64,000 nucleotides of DNA from Cedecea colo (GCF_011808225.1 NZ_SOYS01000004.1:62001-126000), one strand, 5' to 3'; shown: positions 1 through 9,623, counted from the stretch's first letter. Numbers and translations: made by a program. Notes: generated by a model from the sequence alone, not told the origin.

Positions 1-99
1 TGCGAGGCGCAGGAATGCGGAGTAGAAATAATTGCCTGGCGGGCAGAACTTTCTGCCGCAGGGCTGACTCTAACTTCGCCGTTGCCTGTCTGTTTATAA
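1..99 (+). CDS. sfsA: SfsA C-terminal fragment (5' end outside window)
   Basis: Reading frame 1 is open from the first base to TAA at 97-99 and encodes 32 residues including [16 protein letters not shown]. This resembles the E. coli SfsA tail (GVEVLAYKAELSAEGM). SfsA precedes dksA in enterobacteria and is a DNA-binding protein linked to sugar fermentation and maltose gene expression. Only the end is present, so nothing can be said about its functional residues. The identification rests on the tail match plus synteny. Confidence 0.75.
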   Translation, partial: CEAQECGVEIIAWRAELSAAGLTLTSPLPVCL

Positions 100-290
100 C
101 GTTTCATTTATAAAGAGCAGTTAACGTATTGTATGTTTTGTGTTCCGGTCGCTCGCGTAAATACGCTTTTCTTCACAGGGTTGTCAAGAGAGGAATTTAT
201 ATAATTGCCATCCTGAAAAGCATCTGCTATTTATAGCGGCCTGATTTTCCCCCGACAGGGGACCGATAGTGCGTGTTAAGGAGAAGCAAC

Positions 291-746
291 ATGCAAGAAG
301 GGCAAAAGCGTAAAACATCGTCCCTGAGTATCCTCGCCATCGCTGGGGTGGAGCCATACCAGGAGAAAGCGGGCGAAGAATACATGAACGAAGCCCAGCT
401 GTCGCACTTCAGGCGTATACTTGAAGCCTGGCGTAACCAACTTATGGACGAAGTTGATCGCACCGTCACGCATATGCAGGATGAAGCTGCTAACTTCCCG
501 GACCCGGTAGACCGTGCCGCCCAGGAAGAAGAGTTCAGCCTGGAGCTGCGCAACCGCGATCGCGAACGTAAGCTGATCAAGAAGATCGAGAAGACGCTTA
601 AGAAAGTAGAAGACGAAGATTTCGGCTACTGCGAATCTTGCGGCGTTGAAATTGGTATTCGTCGCCTTGAAGCTCGTCCGACGGCTGATTTGTGTATCGA
701 CTGCAAAACGTTGGCAGAAATTCGCGAAAAACAGATGGCCGGCTAA
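291..746 (+). CDS. dksA: RNA polymerase-binding transcription factor DksA
   Basis: DksA binds the RNA polymerase secondary channel and, with ppGpp, represses rRNA promoters and activates amino-acid biosynthesis promoters. The 151-residue product has the usual length. Asp71 and Asp74 at the coiled-coil tip are present, as is the zinc finger CESC...CIDC (Cys114, 117, 135, 138). The ATG at 291 follows AAGGAG and matches the family start; an in-frame upstream start at 273 would add six unconserved residues. It lies between sfsA and gluQ as in E. coli. Confidence 0.98.
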   Translation: MQEGQKRKTSSLSILAIAGVEPYQEKAGEEYMNEAQLSHFRRILEAWRNQLMDEVDRTVTHMQDEAANFPDPVDRAAQEEEFSLELRNRDRERKLIKKIEKTLKKVEDEDFGYCESCGVEIGIRRLEARPTADLCIDCKTLAEIREKQMAG

Positions 747-770
747 ACGGCCCGCAATTTCACCACTTTC

Positions 771-794
771 AAAGGCGGGAGACTCTCCCGCCTT
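771..794 (+). terminator. Hairpin between dksA and gluQ
   Basis: A GC-rich inverted repeat (AAGGCGGGAG / CTCCCGCCTT) begins 25 bases after dksA and is followed by a weak T-rich stretch (TACTTATTT). It may end or attenuate dksA transcription before gluQ, whose start is only 17 bases downstream. The U tract is poor, so partial read-through into gluQ is likely. Confidence 0.5.
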
Positions 795-810
795 ACTTAT
801 TTGTAGGCTC

Positions 811-1707
811 ATGACAGCTCCTCACTACATCGGGCGCTTTGCCCCCTCGCCTTCCGGCGAGCTCCATTTCGGCTCGCTGATTGCCGCCCTTGGCAGCTAT
901 TTGCAGGCACGTGCGAATCAGGGCCAGTGGCTGGTCCGCATCGAAGATATCGATCCTCCCCGCGAAGTACCCGGCGCCGCTGAGACGATTTTGCGTCAGC
1001 TTGACCATTACGGCCTGCGCTGGGATGGCGAAGTGCTGTGGCAGTCCGCGCGCCATGAAGCCTACCGCGAAGCGCTGGCCTGGCTGCGTCAGCACGGCTT
1101 AAGCTATTACTGCACCTGTACCCGCAGCCGCATTCAGCAGATCGGCGGTTTTTACGACGGCCATTGTCGGACGTTAAACCAGGGGCCAGACAACGCGGCG
1201 ATGCGCCTGGTGCAACAGCATCCGGTATTAAGTTTTGAGGATCGCCTGCGCGGCAGGTTAGTGGCCGACGAGCATCTTGCGCGGGAAGATTTTATTATCC
1301 ACCGCCGCGACGGGCTGTTTGCCTATAACCTCGCCGTGGTGGTTGATGATAATTACCAGGGCGTGACCGAAATCGTGCGCGGCGCCGATTTAATCGAACC
1401 GACCGTAAGACAAATTTCGCTTTATCAGCAGCTTGGCTTTCGGGTACCGGATTACGTTCATCTGCCTTTAGCGCTAAACGGTCAGGGGAATAAATTATCC
1501 AAGCAAAACCATGCGCCCGCGCTGCCGCAGGGCGATCCACGCCCGGTATTGGCTGCCGCTTTAACCTTCTTAAACCAGCCGGTTATTTCCCACTGGCGGG
1601 ATCTTACCCTTGAGGATCTGCTAAGCGAAGCGGTGGAAAAGTGGGCGCTGGCCAACGTTCCATTACATGCATCCATGAATACAGCATTCTCAAATGCCCC
1701 ACACTGA
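811..1707 (+). CDS. gluQ: Glutamyl-Q tRNA(Asp) synthetase
   Basis: GluQ-RS is a class I synthetase-like enzyme lacking the anticodon-binding domain. It activates glutamate and attaches it to queuosine-34 of tRNA(Asp). The 298-residue product opens with [11 protein letters not shown] (11-21, the HIGH-type motif), has a CTC...Y...C zinc-site pattern in [21 protein letters not shown], and a KLSK motif at 228-231. The frame is open further upstream, overlapping dksA, but the family start is the ATG at 811. It is about ten residues shorter than the E. coli protein, with a divergent C-terminus. Confidence 0.95.
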   Translation: MTAPHYIGRFAPSPSGELHFGSLIAALGSYLQARANQGQWLVRIEDIDPPREVPGAAETILRQLDHYGLRWDGEVLWQSARHEAYREALAWLRQHGLSYYCTCTRSRIQQIGGFYDGHCRTLNQGPDNAAMRLVQQHPVLSFEDRLRGRLVADEHLAREDFIIHRRDGLFAYNLAVVVDDNYQGVTEIVRGADLIEPTVRQISLYQQLGFRVPDYVHLPLALNGQGNKLSKQNHAPALPQGDPRPVLAAALTFLNQPVISHWRDLTLEDLLSEAVEKWALANVPLHASMNTAFSNAPH

Positions 1708-1753
1708 GCTATGATTAGCCGCTGTTTTTTTTGTCCCTATGATTGACACTGCC

Positions 1754-1766
1754 GAGGTGGACCATT
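1754..1766 (+). promoter_or_regulatory. RBS and ATT initiation codon of pcnB
   Basis: The sequence GAGGTGG-ACC-ATT places a Shine-Dalgarno a few bases before ATT. E. coli pcnB is known to use a rare AUU-type start that keeps PAP I low, and the layout here is the same. The choice of start rests on protein homology and the absence of a standard codon at this position. Confidence 0.8.
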
Positions 1767-3161
1767 TTTACCCGAGTCGCTAATTTTTGCCGCAAGGTGC
1801 TCAACCGCGATGATGTTGTGGCGCAGGAGAGCGAAGATCTCCCGCAAATCACGGTCATCCCGCGTGACCAGCACGCTATTTCCCGCAAAGATATCAGTGA
1901 AAATGCCCTCAAGGTGCTCTATCGACTGAACAAAGCGGGCTACGAGGCATATCTCGTTGGCGGCGGCGTTCGCGACCTTCTGCTGGGCAAAAAACCGAAA
2001 GATTTTGACGTAACGACCAGCGCCACGCCGGATCAGGTGCGTAAACTGTTCCGCAACTGCCGCCTGGTAGGCCGTCGCTTCCGCCTCGCCCACGTGATGT
2101 TTGGGCCGGAAATTATCGAGGTCGCCACCTTCCGCGGGCACCACGAAGAACAAAAAGCCGATCGCCAGACCTCGCAAACCGGACAAAACGGCATGCTGCT
2201 GCGCGATAATATCTTCGGCTCCATTGAAGAAGATGCCCAGCGCCGCGACTTCACGATTAACAGTCTTTATTACAGCGTGGCGGATTTTTCCGTCCGTGAT
2301 TACGTCGGCGGCCTGCGTGATTTACGCAACGGCGTGATTCGCCTGATTGGCGATCCGGAAACGCGCTACCGTGAAGATCCGGTACGTATGCTGCGTGCGG
2401 TACGCTTTGCAGCCAAGCTGAATATGTCCATCAGCCCGGAAACCGGCGAACCGATTCCACGTCTCGCTACGTTGATTAACGACGTGCCGCCCGCTCGCCT
2501 GTTCGAGGAATCCCTCAAGCTGTTGCAGGCTGGACACGGCTACGCAACTTACGAACTGCTGCGTGAATATCAGTTGTTCCAGCCGCTGTTCCCGATTATC
2601 ACCCGCAACTTTACCGAGCAGGGCGACAGCCCGATGGAGCACATGGTTGCCCGGGTGCTGAAGAACACCGATAACCGCATTCAAAATGATATGCGCGTTA
2701 ATCCGGCCTTCTTGTTCTCCGCCATGTTCTGGTACCCACAGCTTGAGATGGCACAGAAGCTGACCCAGGAAAGCGGCCTCGCCTATATGGACGCGTTCGC
2801 CCTGGCGATGAACGAAGTGCTGGACGAAGCCTGCCGTGCGCTGGCGATCCCAAAACGTATCACGACCCTTGTGCGTGACATTTGGTCCCTTCAGCTGCGT
2901 CTGTCACGCCGCCAGGGCAAACGCGCCTGGAAACTGATGGAGCATCCTAAATTCCGCGCCGCCTACGATCTTCTGGCCTTACGTGCCGAAGTGGAAAACA
3001 ACCAGGAGCTGCTGCGTCTGACCAAATGGTGGGGCGAGTTCCAGGTCGCAGCGCCTCCGGCACAAAAAGACATGCTCAACGAGTTGGGTGATGAACCCGC
3101 AGCACGTCGCCGCCATCGCCGTCCGCGCAAGCGTGCGCCGCGCAGCGGTGGAGCTGCATGA
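1764..3161 (+). CDS. pcnB: Poly(A) polymerase I, with a non-canonical ATT start
   Basis: PAP I adds 3' poly(A) tails that promote RNA decay and controls ColE1-type plasmid copy number. The product starting at ATT (1764) is 465 residues, the E. coli length. The nucleotidyltransferase signature [12 protein letters not shown] is followed by Asp80 and Asp82 (DFDV). The basic tail ([13 protein letters not shown]) fits RNA binding. No ATG, GTG or TTG occurs at the family start; the IFTRVANFC sequence begins with ATT preceded by GAGGTGG (1754-1760). An in-frame TTG at 1743 would add seven residues and include the SD itself. folK overlaps the stop by four bases. Confidence 0.93.
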   Translation: MFTRVANFCRKVLNRDDVVAQESEDLPQITVIPRDQHAISRKDISENALKVLYRLNKAGYEAYLVGGGVRDLLLGKKPKDFDVTTSATPDQVRKLFRNCRLVGRRFRLAHVMFGPEIIEVATFRGHHEEQKADRQTSQTGQNGMLLRDNIFGSIEEDAQRRDFTINSLYYSVADFSVRDYVGGLRDLRNGVIRLIGDPETRYREDPVRMLRAVRFAAKLNMSISPETGEPIPRLATLINDVPPARLFEESLKLLQAGHGYATYELLREYQLFQPLFPIITRNFTEQGDSPMEHMVARVLKNTDNRIQNDMRVNPAFLFSAMFWYPQLEMAQKLTQESGLAYMDAFALAMNEVLDEACRALAIPKRITTLVRDIWSLQLRLSRRQGKRAWKLMEHPKFRAAYDLLALRAEVENNQELLRLTKWWGEFQVAAPPAQKDMLNELGDEPAARRRHRRPRKRAPRSGGAA

Positions 3162-3637
3162 CGCTGGCGTATATCGCGCTGGGCAGCAATCAGGCGTCGC
3201 CGCTGGAGCAGGTTGCCTCAGCGCTTAACGCCATAGCGGCCATTCCGCACAGTCGGGTGGTCGCCACGTCCTCTTTTTATCGCACCCCACCGCTCGGCCC
3301 GCAGGATCAACCAGATTATCTGAATGCCGCCGTGGCGCTGGAAACAGCCCTCTCCCCGGAAGCACTGCTTGACCATACTCAGCGTATCGAACTTGAGCAG
3401 GGTCGCGTGCGTAAAGCTGAACGCTGGGGGCCACGCACGCTTGATCTCGACATCATGCTGTTCGGCGATTTAATCCTTTCCACGCCGCGTCTGACCGTGC
3501 CTCATTACGATATGAGGAACCGGGCGTTTATGCTGGTTCCGCTGTCAGAAATTGCGCCTGACTGCACCTTCCCGGACGGACAGCGCGTCGCCGATGTGCT
3601 CGAAAAGCTTTCCCGCGCGGGCATTACTTACTGGTAA
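3158..3637 (+). CDS. folK: HPPK, 6-hydroxymethyl-dihydropterin pyrophosphokinase
   Basis: FolK transfers pyrophosphate from ATP to 6-hydroxymethyl-7,8-dihydropterin, the step before dihydropteroate synthase in folate synthesis. The 159-residue protein carries the HPPK signature [16 protein letters not shown], with the Mg-binding aspartates at 96 and 98. The ATG at 3158 overlaps the pcnB stop (ATGA), indicating translational coupling. In E. coli a fimbrial operon separates folK from panB; here the gap to panB is 70 bases. Confidence 0.97.
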   Translation: MTLAYIALGSNQASPLEQVASALNAIAAIPHSRVVATSSFYRTPPLGPQDQPDYLNAAVALETALSPEALLDHTQRIELEQGRVRKAERWGPRTLDLDIMLFGDLILSTPRLTVPHYDMRNRAFMLVPLSEIAPDCTFPDGQRVADVLEKLSRAGITYW

Positions 3638-3707
3638 CACCGAATCTGTTCCTTTGTTAAAATAGCAATCGATTACACTCCCTCACTATTCCAATCCAGG
3701 GATTGCC

Positions 3708-4502
3708 ATGAAACCAACCACAATGTCTCAGTTGCGCCAATGGAAACAGGCTCAACGTAAATTCGCCACCATCACCGCGTATGACTTCAGCTTCGCCAAA
3801 CTGTTTGCCGAAGAAGGCATCGGTGTGATGCTGGTTGGCGATTCATTAGGGATGACCGTTCAGGGGCACGACTCTACGCTGCCGGTAACCGTAGAGGATA
3901 TCGCTTACCACACGCGCGCCGTTCGCCGCGGCGCGCCGCATTGCCTGCTGCTTGCAGACCTTCCGTTCATGGCTTACGCCACGCCAGAGCAGGCTTTTGC
4001 CAATTCAGCGGCAGTGATGCGCGCCGAGGCCAACATGGTGAAAATTGAAGGCGGACGCTGGCTGGTTGAAACCGTCAAAATGTTAACCGAGCGAGCCGTA
4101 CCCGTTTGCGGCCACCTGGGGCTGACGCCGCAGTCGGTGAATATCTTCGGCGGCTACAAGATTCAGGGGCGCGATGAAGCGGCCGCGCAAACATTGTTTG
4201 ACGATGCCGTAGCGCTCGAAGCCGCGGGCATTCAGCTATTGGTGCTGGAGTGTGTGCCGGTCGCGCTGGCTAAACGTATTACCGATGCACTGACCATTCC
4301 GGTGATTGGCATCGGTGCCGGCAACGTTACTGACGGCCAGATTCTGGTGATGCACGATGCCTTCGGCATTACCGGCGGTCATATTCCGAAATTTGCGAAA
4401 AACTTTCTGACCGAGGCAGGCGATATGCGCGCAGCCGTGCGCCAGTATGCCGCTGAAGTTGAGTCCGGCGCCTATCCGGGCGAAGAACACAGTTTCCACT
4501 GA
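3708..4502 (+). CDS. panB: Ketopantoate hydroxymethyltransferase
   Basis: PanB transfers a hydroxymethyl group from methylene-tetrahydrofolate to 2-ketoisovalerate, the first committed step of pantothenate synthesis. The 264-residue length equals that of E. coli PanB. The VGDSLGM and [17 protein letters not shown] segments of the Mg/substrate site are intact, as is the GIGAG loop near 205. It starts at an ATG after a weak RBS (CAGGGA) and is followed 13 bases later by panC, forming a panBC operon. Confidence 0.98.
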   Translation: MKPTTMSQLRQWKQAQRKFATITAYDFSFAKLFAEEGIGVMLVGDSLGMTVQGHDSTLPVTVEDIAYHTRAVRRGAPHCLLLADLPFMAYATPEQAFANSAAVMRAEANMVKIEGGRWLVETVKMLTERAVPVCGHLGLTPQSVNIFGGYKIQGRDEAAAQTLFDDAVALEAAGIQLLVLECVPVALAKRITDALTIPVIGIGAGNVTDGQILVMHDAFGITGGHIPKFAKNFLTEAGDMRAAVRQYAAEVESGAYPGEEHSFH

Positions 4503-4515
4503 CAGGAGAAAAGGC

Positions 4516-5370
4516 GTGTTGATTATCGAAACGTTACCGCAGCTCCGCCTGCAAATTCGCCGCTGGCGCCAGGAAGGTAAACGCATCGCGCTGGTACCGA
4601 CCATGGGCAATCTGCACGACGGGCACATGACGCTGGTTGAAGAAGCGAAAGCCGTGGCCGATGTCGTGGTGGTGAGCATTTTTGTGAATCCAATGCAGTT
4701 CGACCGCCCGGAAGATCTGGCGCGCTACCCGCGCACTTTGCAGGAAGACTGCGAGAAACTGAATCGCCGTAAAGTCGATCTGGTATTTGCCCCTGCCCCG
4801 TCAGACGTGTATCCGCAGGGCATGGATACTCAGACCTTCGTCGATGTGCCGGGAATCTCCACCATCCTTGAAGGCGCGAGCCGTCCGGGTCATTTCCGCG
4901 GCGTATCCACTATCGTCAGCAAACTATTTAACCTGGTTCAGCCTGATGTCGCCTGCTTTGGCGAAAAGGATTACCAGCAGCTGGCGCTTATCCGCAAAAT
5001 GGTTGCCGATATGGGCTACGACATCGAGATTATCGGCGTGCCAACGGTGCGCGCTAAAGACGGTCTGGCGCTAAGTTCCCGCAACGGTTACCTGAGCGCC
5101 GAGCAGCGCAAAATCGCCCCAGGCCTTTCCAGGGTTATGAACTCGCTGGCCGATAAACTGCGTGCGGGCGAGCGTGATATCCAGGAAATGCTGGCCATTG
5201 CAGCAACCGAGCTGAACGCACAAGGCTTCCGTGCTGACGATCTGCAAATTCGCGATGCGGACACGCTGCTGGAGCTGGGTTCGGAGAGTAAACGCGCGGT
5301 GATTCTGATGGCCGCATGGCTTGGTCAGGCGCGTCTGATTGATAATATTCAGGTTGATTTAGCGCAGTAG
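4516..5370 (+). CDS. panC: Pantothenate synthetase
   Basis: PanC condenses pantoate and beta-alanine using ATP through a pantoyl-adenylate intermediate. The 284-residue product has the HIGH-type motif [10 protein letters not shown] (29-38) and the KMSKS-like SSRNGYL loop. The start is GTG at 4516 (GTG TTG ATT ATC, giving MLII as in E. coli), preceded by AGGAGAAAAGGC. The frame is open further upstream within panB, but that extension is not conserved. It ends 93 bases before panD; no inserted transposase-like gene lies in that gap. Confidence 0.97.
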   Translation: MLIIETLPQLRLQIRRWRQEGKRIALVPTMGNLHDGHMTLVEEAKAVADVVVVSIFVNPMQFDRPEDLARYPRTLQEDCEKLNRRKVDLVFAPAPSDVYPQGMDTQTFVDVPGISTILEGASRPGHFRGVSTIVSKLFNLVQPDVACFGEKDYQQLALIRKMVADMGYDIEIIGVPTVRAKDGLALSSRNGYLSAEQRKIAPGLSRVMNSLADKLRAGERDIQEMLAIAATELNAQGFRADDLQIRDADTLLELGSESKRAVILMAAWLGQARLIDNIQVDLAQ

Positions 5371-5463
5371 ACACTGTCTGAAAAACGGGCAATACTGCTG
5401 CGATATATTCATGGGATCGATATTTTTCGATGCCGTTTCGGCCCAGTAACTAAGGTTTAATTT

Positions 5464-5844
5464 ATGATTCGCACCATGCTGCAAGGCAAGTTACACCGCG
5501 TGAAAGTGACCCAGGCGGACTTGCACTATGAAGGCTCCTGCGCCATCGATCAGGACTTCCTGGAGGCGGCAGGCATTCTGGAATATGAAGCCATCGATAT
5601 TTACAATGTGACCAACGGCAAGCGTTTTTCCACTTACGCCATCGCCGGTGAGCGCGGTTCTAAAATTATCTCCGTCAACGGTGCAGCGGCGCACTGCGCC
5701 GACGTGGGCGACATTCTGATTATCGCCACTTACGTGACGATGCCGGACGAGCAGGCCCGCAGCTGGCAGCCCAAAGTCGCCTATTTTGACGGCGAGAACG
5801 AGATGAAGCGCCTGGCAAAAGCCGTGCCGGTTCAGGTAGCTTAA
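5464..5844 (+). CDS. panD: Aspartate 1-decarboxylase proenzyme
   Basis: PanD makes beta-alanine from aspartate, supplying PanC. The 126-residue proenzyme cleaves itself between Gly24 and Ser25 (YEGSC) to create the catalytic pyruvoyl group on Ser25. Length and cleavage site match E. coli. RBS TAAGGTTTAATTT precedes the ATG. Transcription runs into a duplicated terminator carrying a repeat element (5860-6050). Confidence 0.98.
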   Translation: MIRTMLQGKLHRVKVTQADLHYEGSCAIDQDFLEAAGILEYEAIDIYNVTNGKRFSTYAIAGERGSKIISVNGAAAHCADVGDILIIATYVTMPDEQARSWQPKVAYFDGENEMKRLAKAVPVQVA

Positions 5845-5859
5845 GGTTCTGAGCAGAAA

Positions 5860-6050
5860 AAGGCCCGCTTAAAGCGGGTCTTATATAGCCGACAAAGAAA
5901 GAAAAAGCGTGGTTTTTCCTTCTTTGTGTTTATCAGCCGAAAATCAATCCGTTGATTTTCCTTATTTTTTATTCGAAGGCATACGTTCAACCTGTGTTGG
6001 TTGAAAGTTTGTCAGCAAGCTGAGACCGCTTAAAGCGGGTCTTTTTTTTC
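5860..6050. repeat. Terminator-nested repeat element, copy A (panD/yadE)
   Basis: A bidirectional terminator hairpin occurs twice in direct orientation (5861-5881 and 6023-6042; 161-base period) around an insert. The insert holds a 36-nt palindrome (5892-5927; stem AAAAA/TTTTT flanked by AAGAAAG/CCTTCTT, loop GCGTGG). It also holds a second hairpin GAAAATCAA-TCCG-TTGATTTTC (939-960 of the 5000s) and ends in GTTTGTCAGC. Two other copies in this window share the core but are flanked by different hairpins. I do not recognise the family; it is not ERIC or REP. Confidence 0.85.
6023..6049 (+). terminator. Distal terminator of panD
   Basis: The hairpin GACCGCTTAAAGCGGGTC is followed by eight T residues. 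The panD-proximal twin at 5861-5881 has only TT after its stem, so the strong U tract for rightward transcription is in the distal copy. For leftward yadE transcription the reverse holds: the copy at 5856-5881 has five U residues on the minus strand. Confidence 0.85.
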
Positions 6051-7301
6051 CTAAGATCCGGGCTGATTGGTGATCAATCTCGACATGGTCTCCAGCGAAT
6101 CCGTCCGCAAAATATAAAGCCGTTTTAGCAAGAACGGATTATCTCCCGGCTTCACCTTGCCCCTCACCGTTGTCACCGCCATATGAAATCCCGCGTTATT
6201 CGCGGCCTTTACCGCCTTGTCGTCATAGCCGCCGAATGGATAAGACAGATACAGCACGTGTGGATTGAACTGCGCCAGCGCGCGTCTTGAGCGTTCAAAA
6301 TCAAACAGAACATTATGATAGCTGCGGCTTAGTAAGATTGGGTGACGATAACCGTCAACCCGGTGCAGGAAATGCGTGTGGGACTGCACGTCAAAGACGT
6401 CCTGGCTGGCCTGCAATTCCTGGACGCTCATAAACTGCAATGCTTGCGGATTCCACGGCTGCGGGCGACGCTTGATACGTGACGAGATAATAAACGAGGT
6501 CGCTTTAAAGCCATACTCTTTAAGAATTGGGTAAGCGTAGCGATAAACTGATTTTAGCCCGTCATCAAAGGTGATCGCCACCGAACGCGCCGGCAAATTC
6601 ATACGATTACGCACGTAACCTTCGAGCTGATACATGGTCAGCGTGGTATAGCCCATATCGCGCAGCCAGGTCATTTGGTTGCTGAAAGCCACCACGGAAG
6701 TGGTTGTTGAAGTATGGCGGAAGCGGGTGTTTTCTTCGTCACGCAGGATGTGATGGTAAGTCAGCACCGGAATGCCGTTATCCTGCTGCGCATCCAGGCC
6801 GCTTACATAGCCCAGACGGTTGCCGATGCGGATTTGAAACCAGGTCTGGTTGAGGCGATCTTTCAGGCGGGCAATAACAGGGTAACGCAAATTTTTTGCC
6901 AGCGTTCCAAAAGGCGCGCTGCCGGCGCTCGGGGCGTTATAGATTTGCACATCGCGAAAGGTGACAAGATTTTGATTGCTGAGCGGCTTGTTTAAATCGC
7001 CCAGGCGGTCTTCAACACGCTGCTTGCCTGCCACCGGCCCGAGATGCGTTTTATCGATAAAGCCGGTGCCGAAACCAAACCTGAATTCATAGTAATCCGC
7101 AGCAGCAGGCACCACCGCGAGAATCTGTCCTTCCTGTATTGTGCCAACCGAGATGACCTTATTCCCCACCTGCGCCCAGATATCGGCATCCTCGGTAGTT
7201 TGCATATATTGCGCGGGGGTTGCATGGCTGCTGAGCAGGCTGGCGTTAGCCGTACCGACACAGAACAGCATCAACAGGCAGAAGAAAAAGCGAGTTAGCA
7301 T
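6051..7301 (-). CDS. yadE: Putative polysaccharide deacetylase YadE
   Basis: This exported NodB-type carbohydrate deacetylase has an unknown substrate. Its 416 residues include a Sec signal peptide (1-20, ending TANA), an N-terminal region of about 150 residues with SH3-like beta character, and a NodB domain. NodB motifs are TFDDG (244-248, catalytic Asp and metal Asp), SHTHFLH (307-313, H-T-x3-H metal site) and YPFGGYDD (354-361). It is convergent with panD across the repeat-bearing terminator. Role in envelope glycan modification is inferred only from the domain. Confidence 0.9.
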   Translation of the reverse strand: MLTRFFFCLLMLFCVGTANASLLSSHATPAQYMQTTEDADIWAQVGNKVISVGTIQEGQILAVVPAAADYYEFRFGFGTGFIDKTHLGPVAGKQRVEDRLGDLNKPLSNQNLVTFRDVQIYNAPSAGSAPFGTLAKNLRYPVIARLKDRLNQTWFQIRIGNRLGYVSGLDAQQDNGIPVLTYHHILRDEENTRFRHTSTTTSVVAFSNQMTWLRDMGYTTLTMYQLEGYVRNRMNLPARSVAITFDDGLKSVYRYAYPILKEYGFKATSFIISSRIKRRPQPWNPQALQFMSVQELQASQDVFDVQSHTHFLHRVDGYRHPILLSRSYHNVLFDFERSRRALAQFNPHVLYLSYPFGGYDDKAVKAANNAGFHMAVTTVRGKVKPGDNPFLLKRLYILRTDSLETMSRLITNQPGS

Positions 7302-7379
7302 AACGGATTTGATGACACTTTTTGCATAACGACGGGAAGGAGGGCTTATTCTAACAAAAACCCGCCCGATACCAACCTT

Positions 7380-7814
7380 TCAAGTCGATAATGATGCCGG
7401 GACAAAGGGTGGATATTTTTGCTGCTGATGCCAGAGGCTGGTGACCTCTTTGCCCCCCTGCTCCACGATGAACTGGCGGAAAGCAGCGCTTGAGAGCGTA
7501 TCGCGATGATAGCGCATGGCGAAAAGCAGCGGTAGCGTGACGCCGGAGATAACTTCGCAATGAGGGTGTTTATGGCTCAGCTGCGCGGCTGTACGGTAAG
7601 GCGCTGCGCCCGTTTTATCCGTCAGGAAGATGACGCCGTCTCCGGAATCACATTTGTAAATCGCATCGCACAGCATGCGGCTGAGCATATTCGTACTTAG
7701 TCCCTGCCAGAAATTGACGGCGTAGCACTGAGGTTGCGGACCAAAGCGTTTTTCCATAACGTCCAGCATATTCTGTGCAAAGTAGTCGTGACCTGCGAGC
7801 ACCCATCCCAACAT
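7380..7814 (-). CDS. yadI: PTS EIIA-type (mannose family) protein YadI
   Basis: The 144-residue protein resembles EIIA domains of the mannose-class phosphotransferase system. The start MLGWVLAGHDYFA carries the predicted phosphorylatable His9, and DGVIFLTDKTGAAPYR matches the family's central region. No EIIB, EIIC or EIID genes are adjacent, so the sugar or regulatory partner is unknown. It lies upstream of yadE on the same strand with a 78-base gap. Confidence 0.88.
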   Translation of the reverse strand: MLGWVLAGHDYFAQNMLDVMEKRFGPQPQCYAVNFWQGLSTNMLSRMLCDAIYKCDSGDGVIFLTDKTGAAPYRTAAQLSHKHPHCEVISGVTLPLLFAMRYHRDTLSSAAFRQFIVEQGGKEVTSLWHQQQKYPPFVPASLST

Positions 7815-7905
7815 ATCGCCTCTCCCGTTAGCGAAATGCCAGTTTGCCAGAATGGATGTCGGGCGGCGTGATGTCAGTCAATCTTCGACGGGAAAACCTG
7901 ACGGA

Positions 7906-7923
7906 CTTCCCCCGCAGGGGAAG
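7906..7923 (-). terminator. Hairpin downstream of yadH
   Basis: A perfect inverted repeat CTTCCCC-CGCA-GGGGAAG begins 10 bases past the yadH stop, without a U tract on either strand. It could stabilise the yadGH 3' end or act as a weak terminator before yadI. Confidence 0.4.
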
Positions 7924-7932
7924 CCTGTACGG

Positions 7933-8703
7933 CTAGCTGCGCAAGCCTCGACCACGCTGGATCAGATACCAGCACAGCAGATAGAACGCGGCGATAAAGG
8001 CCACCAGCACCACTACGGTGAAGAGTAACGGCACATCGCTGATGCCGAGGAAGCCAAAGCGGAAGCCGCTGATCATATAGACGATTGGATTCAGGTGCGA
8101 CAGCGCCTGCCAGAACGGCGGCAGCAGCGTCAGCGAGTAGAATACGCCGCCCAGATAGGTCAGCGGCGTCAGCACAAACGTGGGGATCAGGCTGATATCA
8201 TCAAAGGTTCTGGCGAACACGGCGTTAAGTAATCCCGCCAGTGAAAACAGAATCGCGGTCAGCACCAGGGTCAGGGCTACGAACAGCCATGAGTGTACCT
8301 GGAACGGCACGAAAAACAGCGAAATCGCCGTCACCAGCACGCCGACACACAGGCCACGCGCCACGCCGCCGCCAACGTAACCAGCGATGATCACATGCGT
8401 TGGCACCGGGGCCACCAGCAGCTCTTCAATATTACGCTGGAACTTCGCGCTGAAGAACGATGAGGCGACGTTTGCATAAGCGTTGGTGATCACCGCCATC
8501 ATGATCAAACCCGGCACGATAAATTGCATATAGGTAAAGCCGTGCATTTCGCCGATGCGCGAGCCAATCAGGTTACCGAAAATAATAAAGTACAGCGTCA
8601 TGGTGATGACAGGCGGTACTAACGTCTGGATCCAGATGCGGGTGAAGCGGTGGATCTCTTTGGTCCAGATGCTTTTTAATGCCACCCAATAAAGATGCAT
8701 CAT
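7933..8703 (-). CDS. yadH: ABC-2 type transporter permease YadH
   Basis: YadH is the membrane subunit of the YadGH ABC exporter, whose substrate is not established. The 256-residue protein shows about six hydrophobic segments of the ABC-2 fold, with an amphipathic N-terminus, and the conserved VGGVARG and LTPLTYLGGVFYSL segments. Its ATG overlaps the yadG stop by four bases, so the two subunits are co-translated. Confidence 0.94.
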   Translation of the reverse strand: MMHLYWVALKSIWTKEIHRFTRIWIQTLVPPVITMTLYFIIFGNLIGSRIGEMHGFTYMQFIVPGLIMMAVITNAYANVASSFFSAKFQRNIEELLVAPVPTHVIIAGYVGGGVARGLCVGVLVTAISLFFVPFQVHSWLFVALTLVLTAILFSLAGLLNAVFARTFDDISLIPTFVLTPLTYLGGVFYSLTLLPPFWQALSHLNPIVYMISGFRFGFLGISDVPLLFTVVVLVAFIAAFYLLCWYLIQRGRGLRS

Positions 8704-9623
8704 GCCTGGTCTCCTTTTTTCGTTACCAGCGTGACGAATAGCTCTTCCAGACGGTTGGCTTTGTTACGCATACTTAATACCTGAATCCCTTGCGCGCTTA
8801 ACTGGCTAAAGACGCTGTTAACTCCCTGTTCACGCAGGACTTCTACTTCAAGCGTTGCGGTATCGACCAGACGATACTGATAGCCGTCAAGCTTCGGCAG
8901 CGGGCTTTTTGGCGCCAGATCGAGAATAAAAGTTTCGGACTTGAGCTTGGAAAGTAGCGATTTCATCGAGGTGTTTTCTACCAGTTCGCCGCTCTGAATA
9001 ATGCCGATATTGCGGCACAGCATCTCCGCTTCTTCCAGATAGTGCGTGGTCAGAATGATGGTGGTGCCTTTGTCGTTCAGATCCTTTAAGAAGCCCCACA
9101 TGGAACGCCGAAGTTCGATATCCACGCCTGCGGTTGGTTCATCAAGAATCAACAGCTTAGGCTCGTGCATCAGGGCGCGGGCGATCATTAAGCGACGTTT
9201 CATGCCGCCTGATAGCATGCGCGCACGTTCGTTGCGTTTTTCCCACAGATCGAGCTGTTTTAAATACTTTTCGCTGCGCGCTATCGCTTCGCCACGCTCA
9301 ACGCCGTAGTAGCCAGCCTGATGTACAACGATCTGCTGCACCGTCTCAAACGGGTTGAAGTTAAATTCCTGTGGGACCAGACCAAGCTGGCGCTTTGCAT
9401 TTACCACATCCATCTGCAGGTCGTAACCAAACACCCGCACGCGGCCAGAAGTTTTATTCACCAGCGAGCTGATTATTCCGATGGTGGTGGATTTGCCTGC
9501 GCCGTTCGGGCCAAGTAAAGCATAAAAATCCCCCGCTTCGACGCGAAGATCTATGCCGCGCAGCGCCTGTACGCCGCCGGGATAGGTTTTCGTGAGCTTA
9601 GATAGTTCTAATGCAATGGTCAT
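8700..9623 (-). CDS. yadG: ABC transporter ATP-binding protein YadG
   Basis: This is the ATPase partner of YadH. The 307 residues include Walker A GPNGAGKST (38-46), the signature LSGGMKRR (138-145) and Walker B LLILDEP (158-164), followed by a D-loop and a switch His in TTHYLEE. The C-terminal ~80 residues resemble the accessory domain of drug/polysaccharide export ATPases. It diverges from can across a 108-base gap that must hold both promoters. Confidence 0.95.
   Translation of the reverse strand: MTIALELSKLTKTYPGGVQALRGIDLRVEAGDFYALLGPNGAGKSTTIGIISSLVNKTSGRVRVFGYDLQMDVVNAKRQLGLVPQEFNFNPFETVQQIVVHQAGYYGVERGEAIARSEKYLKQLDLWEKRNERARMLSGGMKRRLMIARALMHEPKLLILDEPTAGVDIELRRSMWGFLKDLNDKGTTIILTTHYLEEAEMLCRNIGIIQSGELVENTSMKSLLSKLKSETFILDLAPKSPLPKLDGYQYRLVDTATLEVEVLREQGVNSVFSQLSAQGIQVLSMRNKANRLEELFVTLVTKKGDQA

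Noticed and set aside
100..290. A sigma-70 promoter for dksA built on TATAAT at 200-205
   Set aside because: The only good -35-like hexamer (TTGTCA, 181-186) is 13 bases away, too close, so I did not annotate a promoter although one must lie here.
1743..1763. TTG at 1743 as the pcnB start
   Set aside because: It would add seven non-homologous residues encoded by the Shine-Dalgarno itself. TTGACA here may instead be promoter sequence, though no convincing -10 was found for it.
5371..5463. A yadD-like transposase gene between panC and panD
   Set aside because: E. coli has one nearby, but this gap is only 93 bases and has no reading frame.
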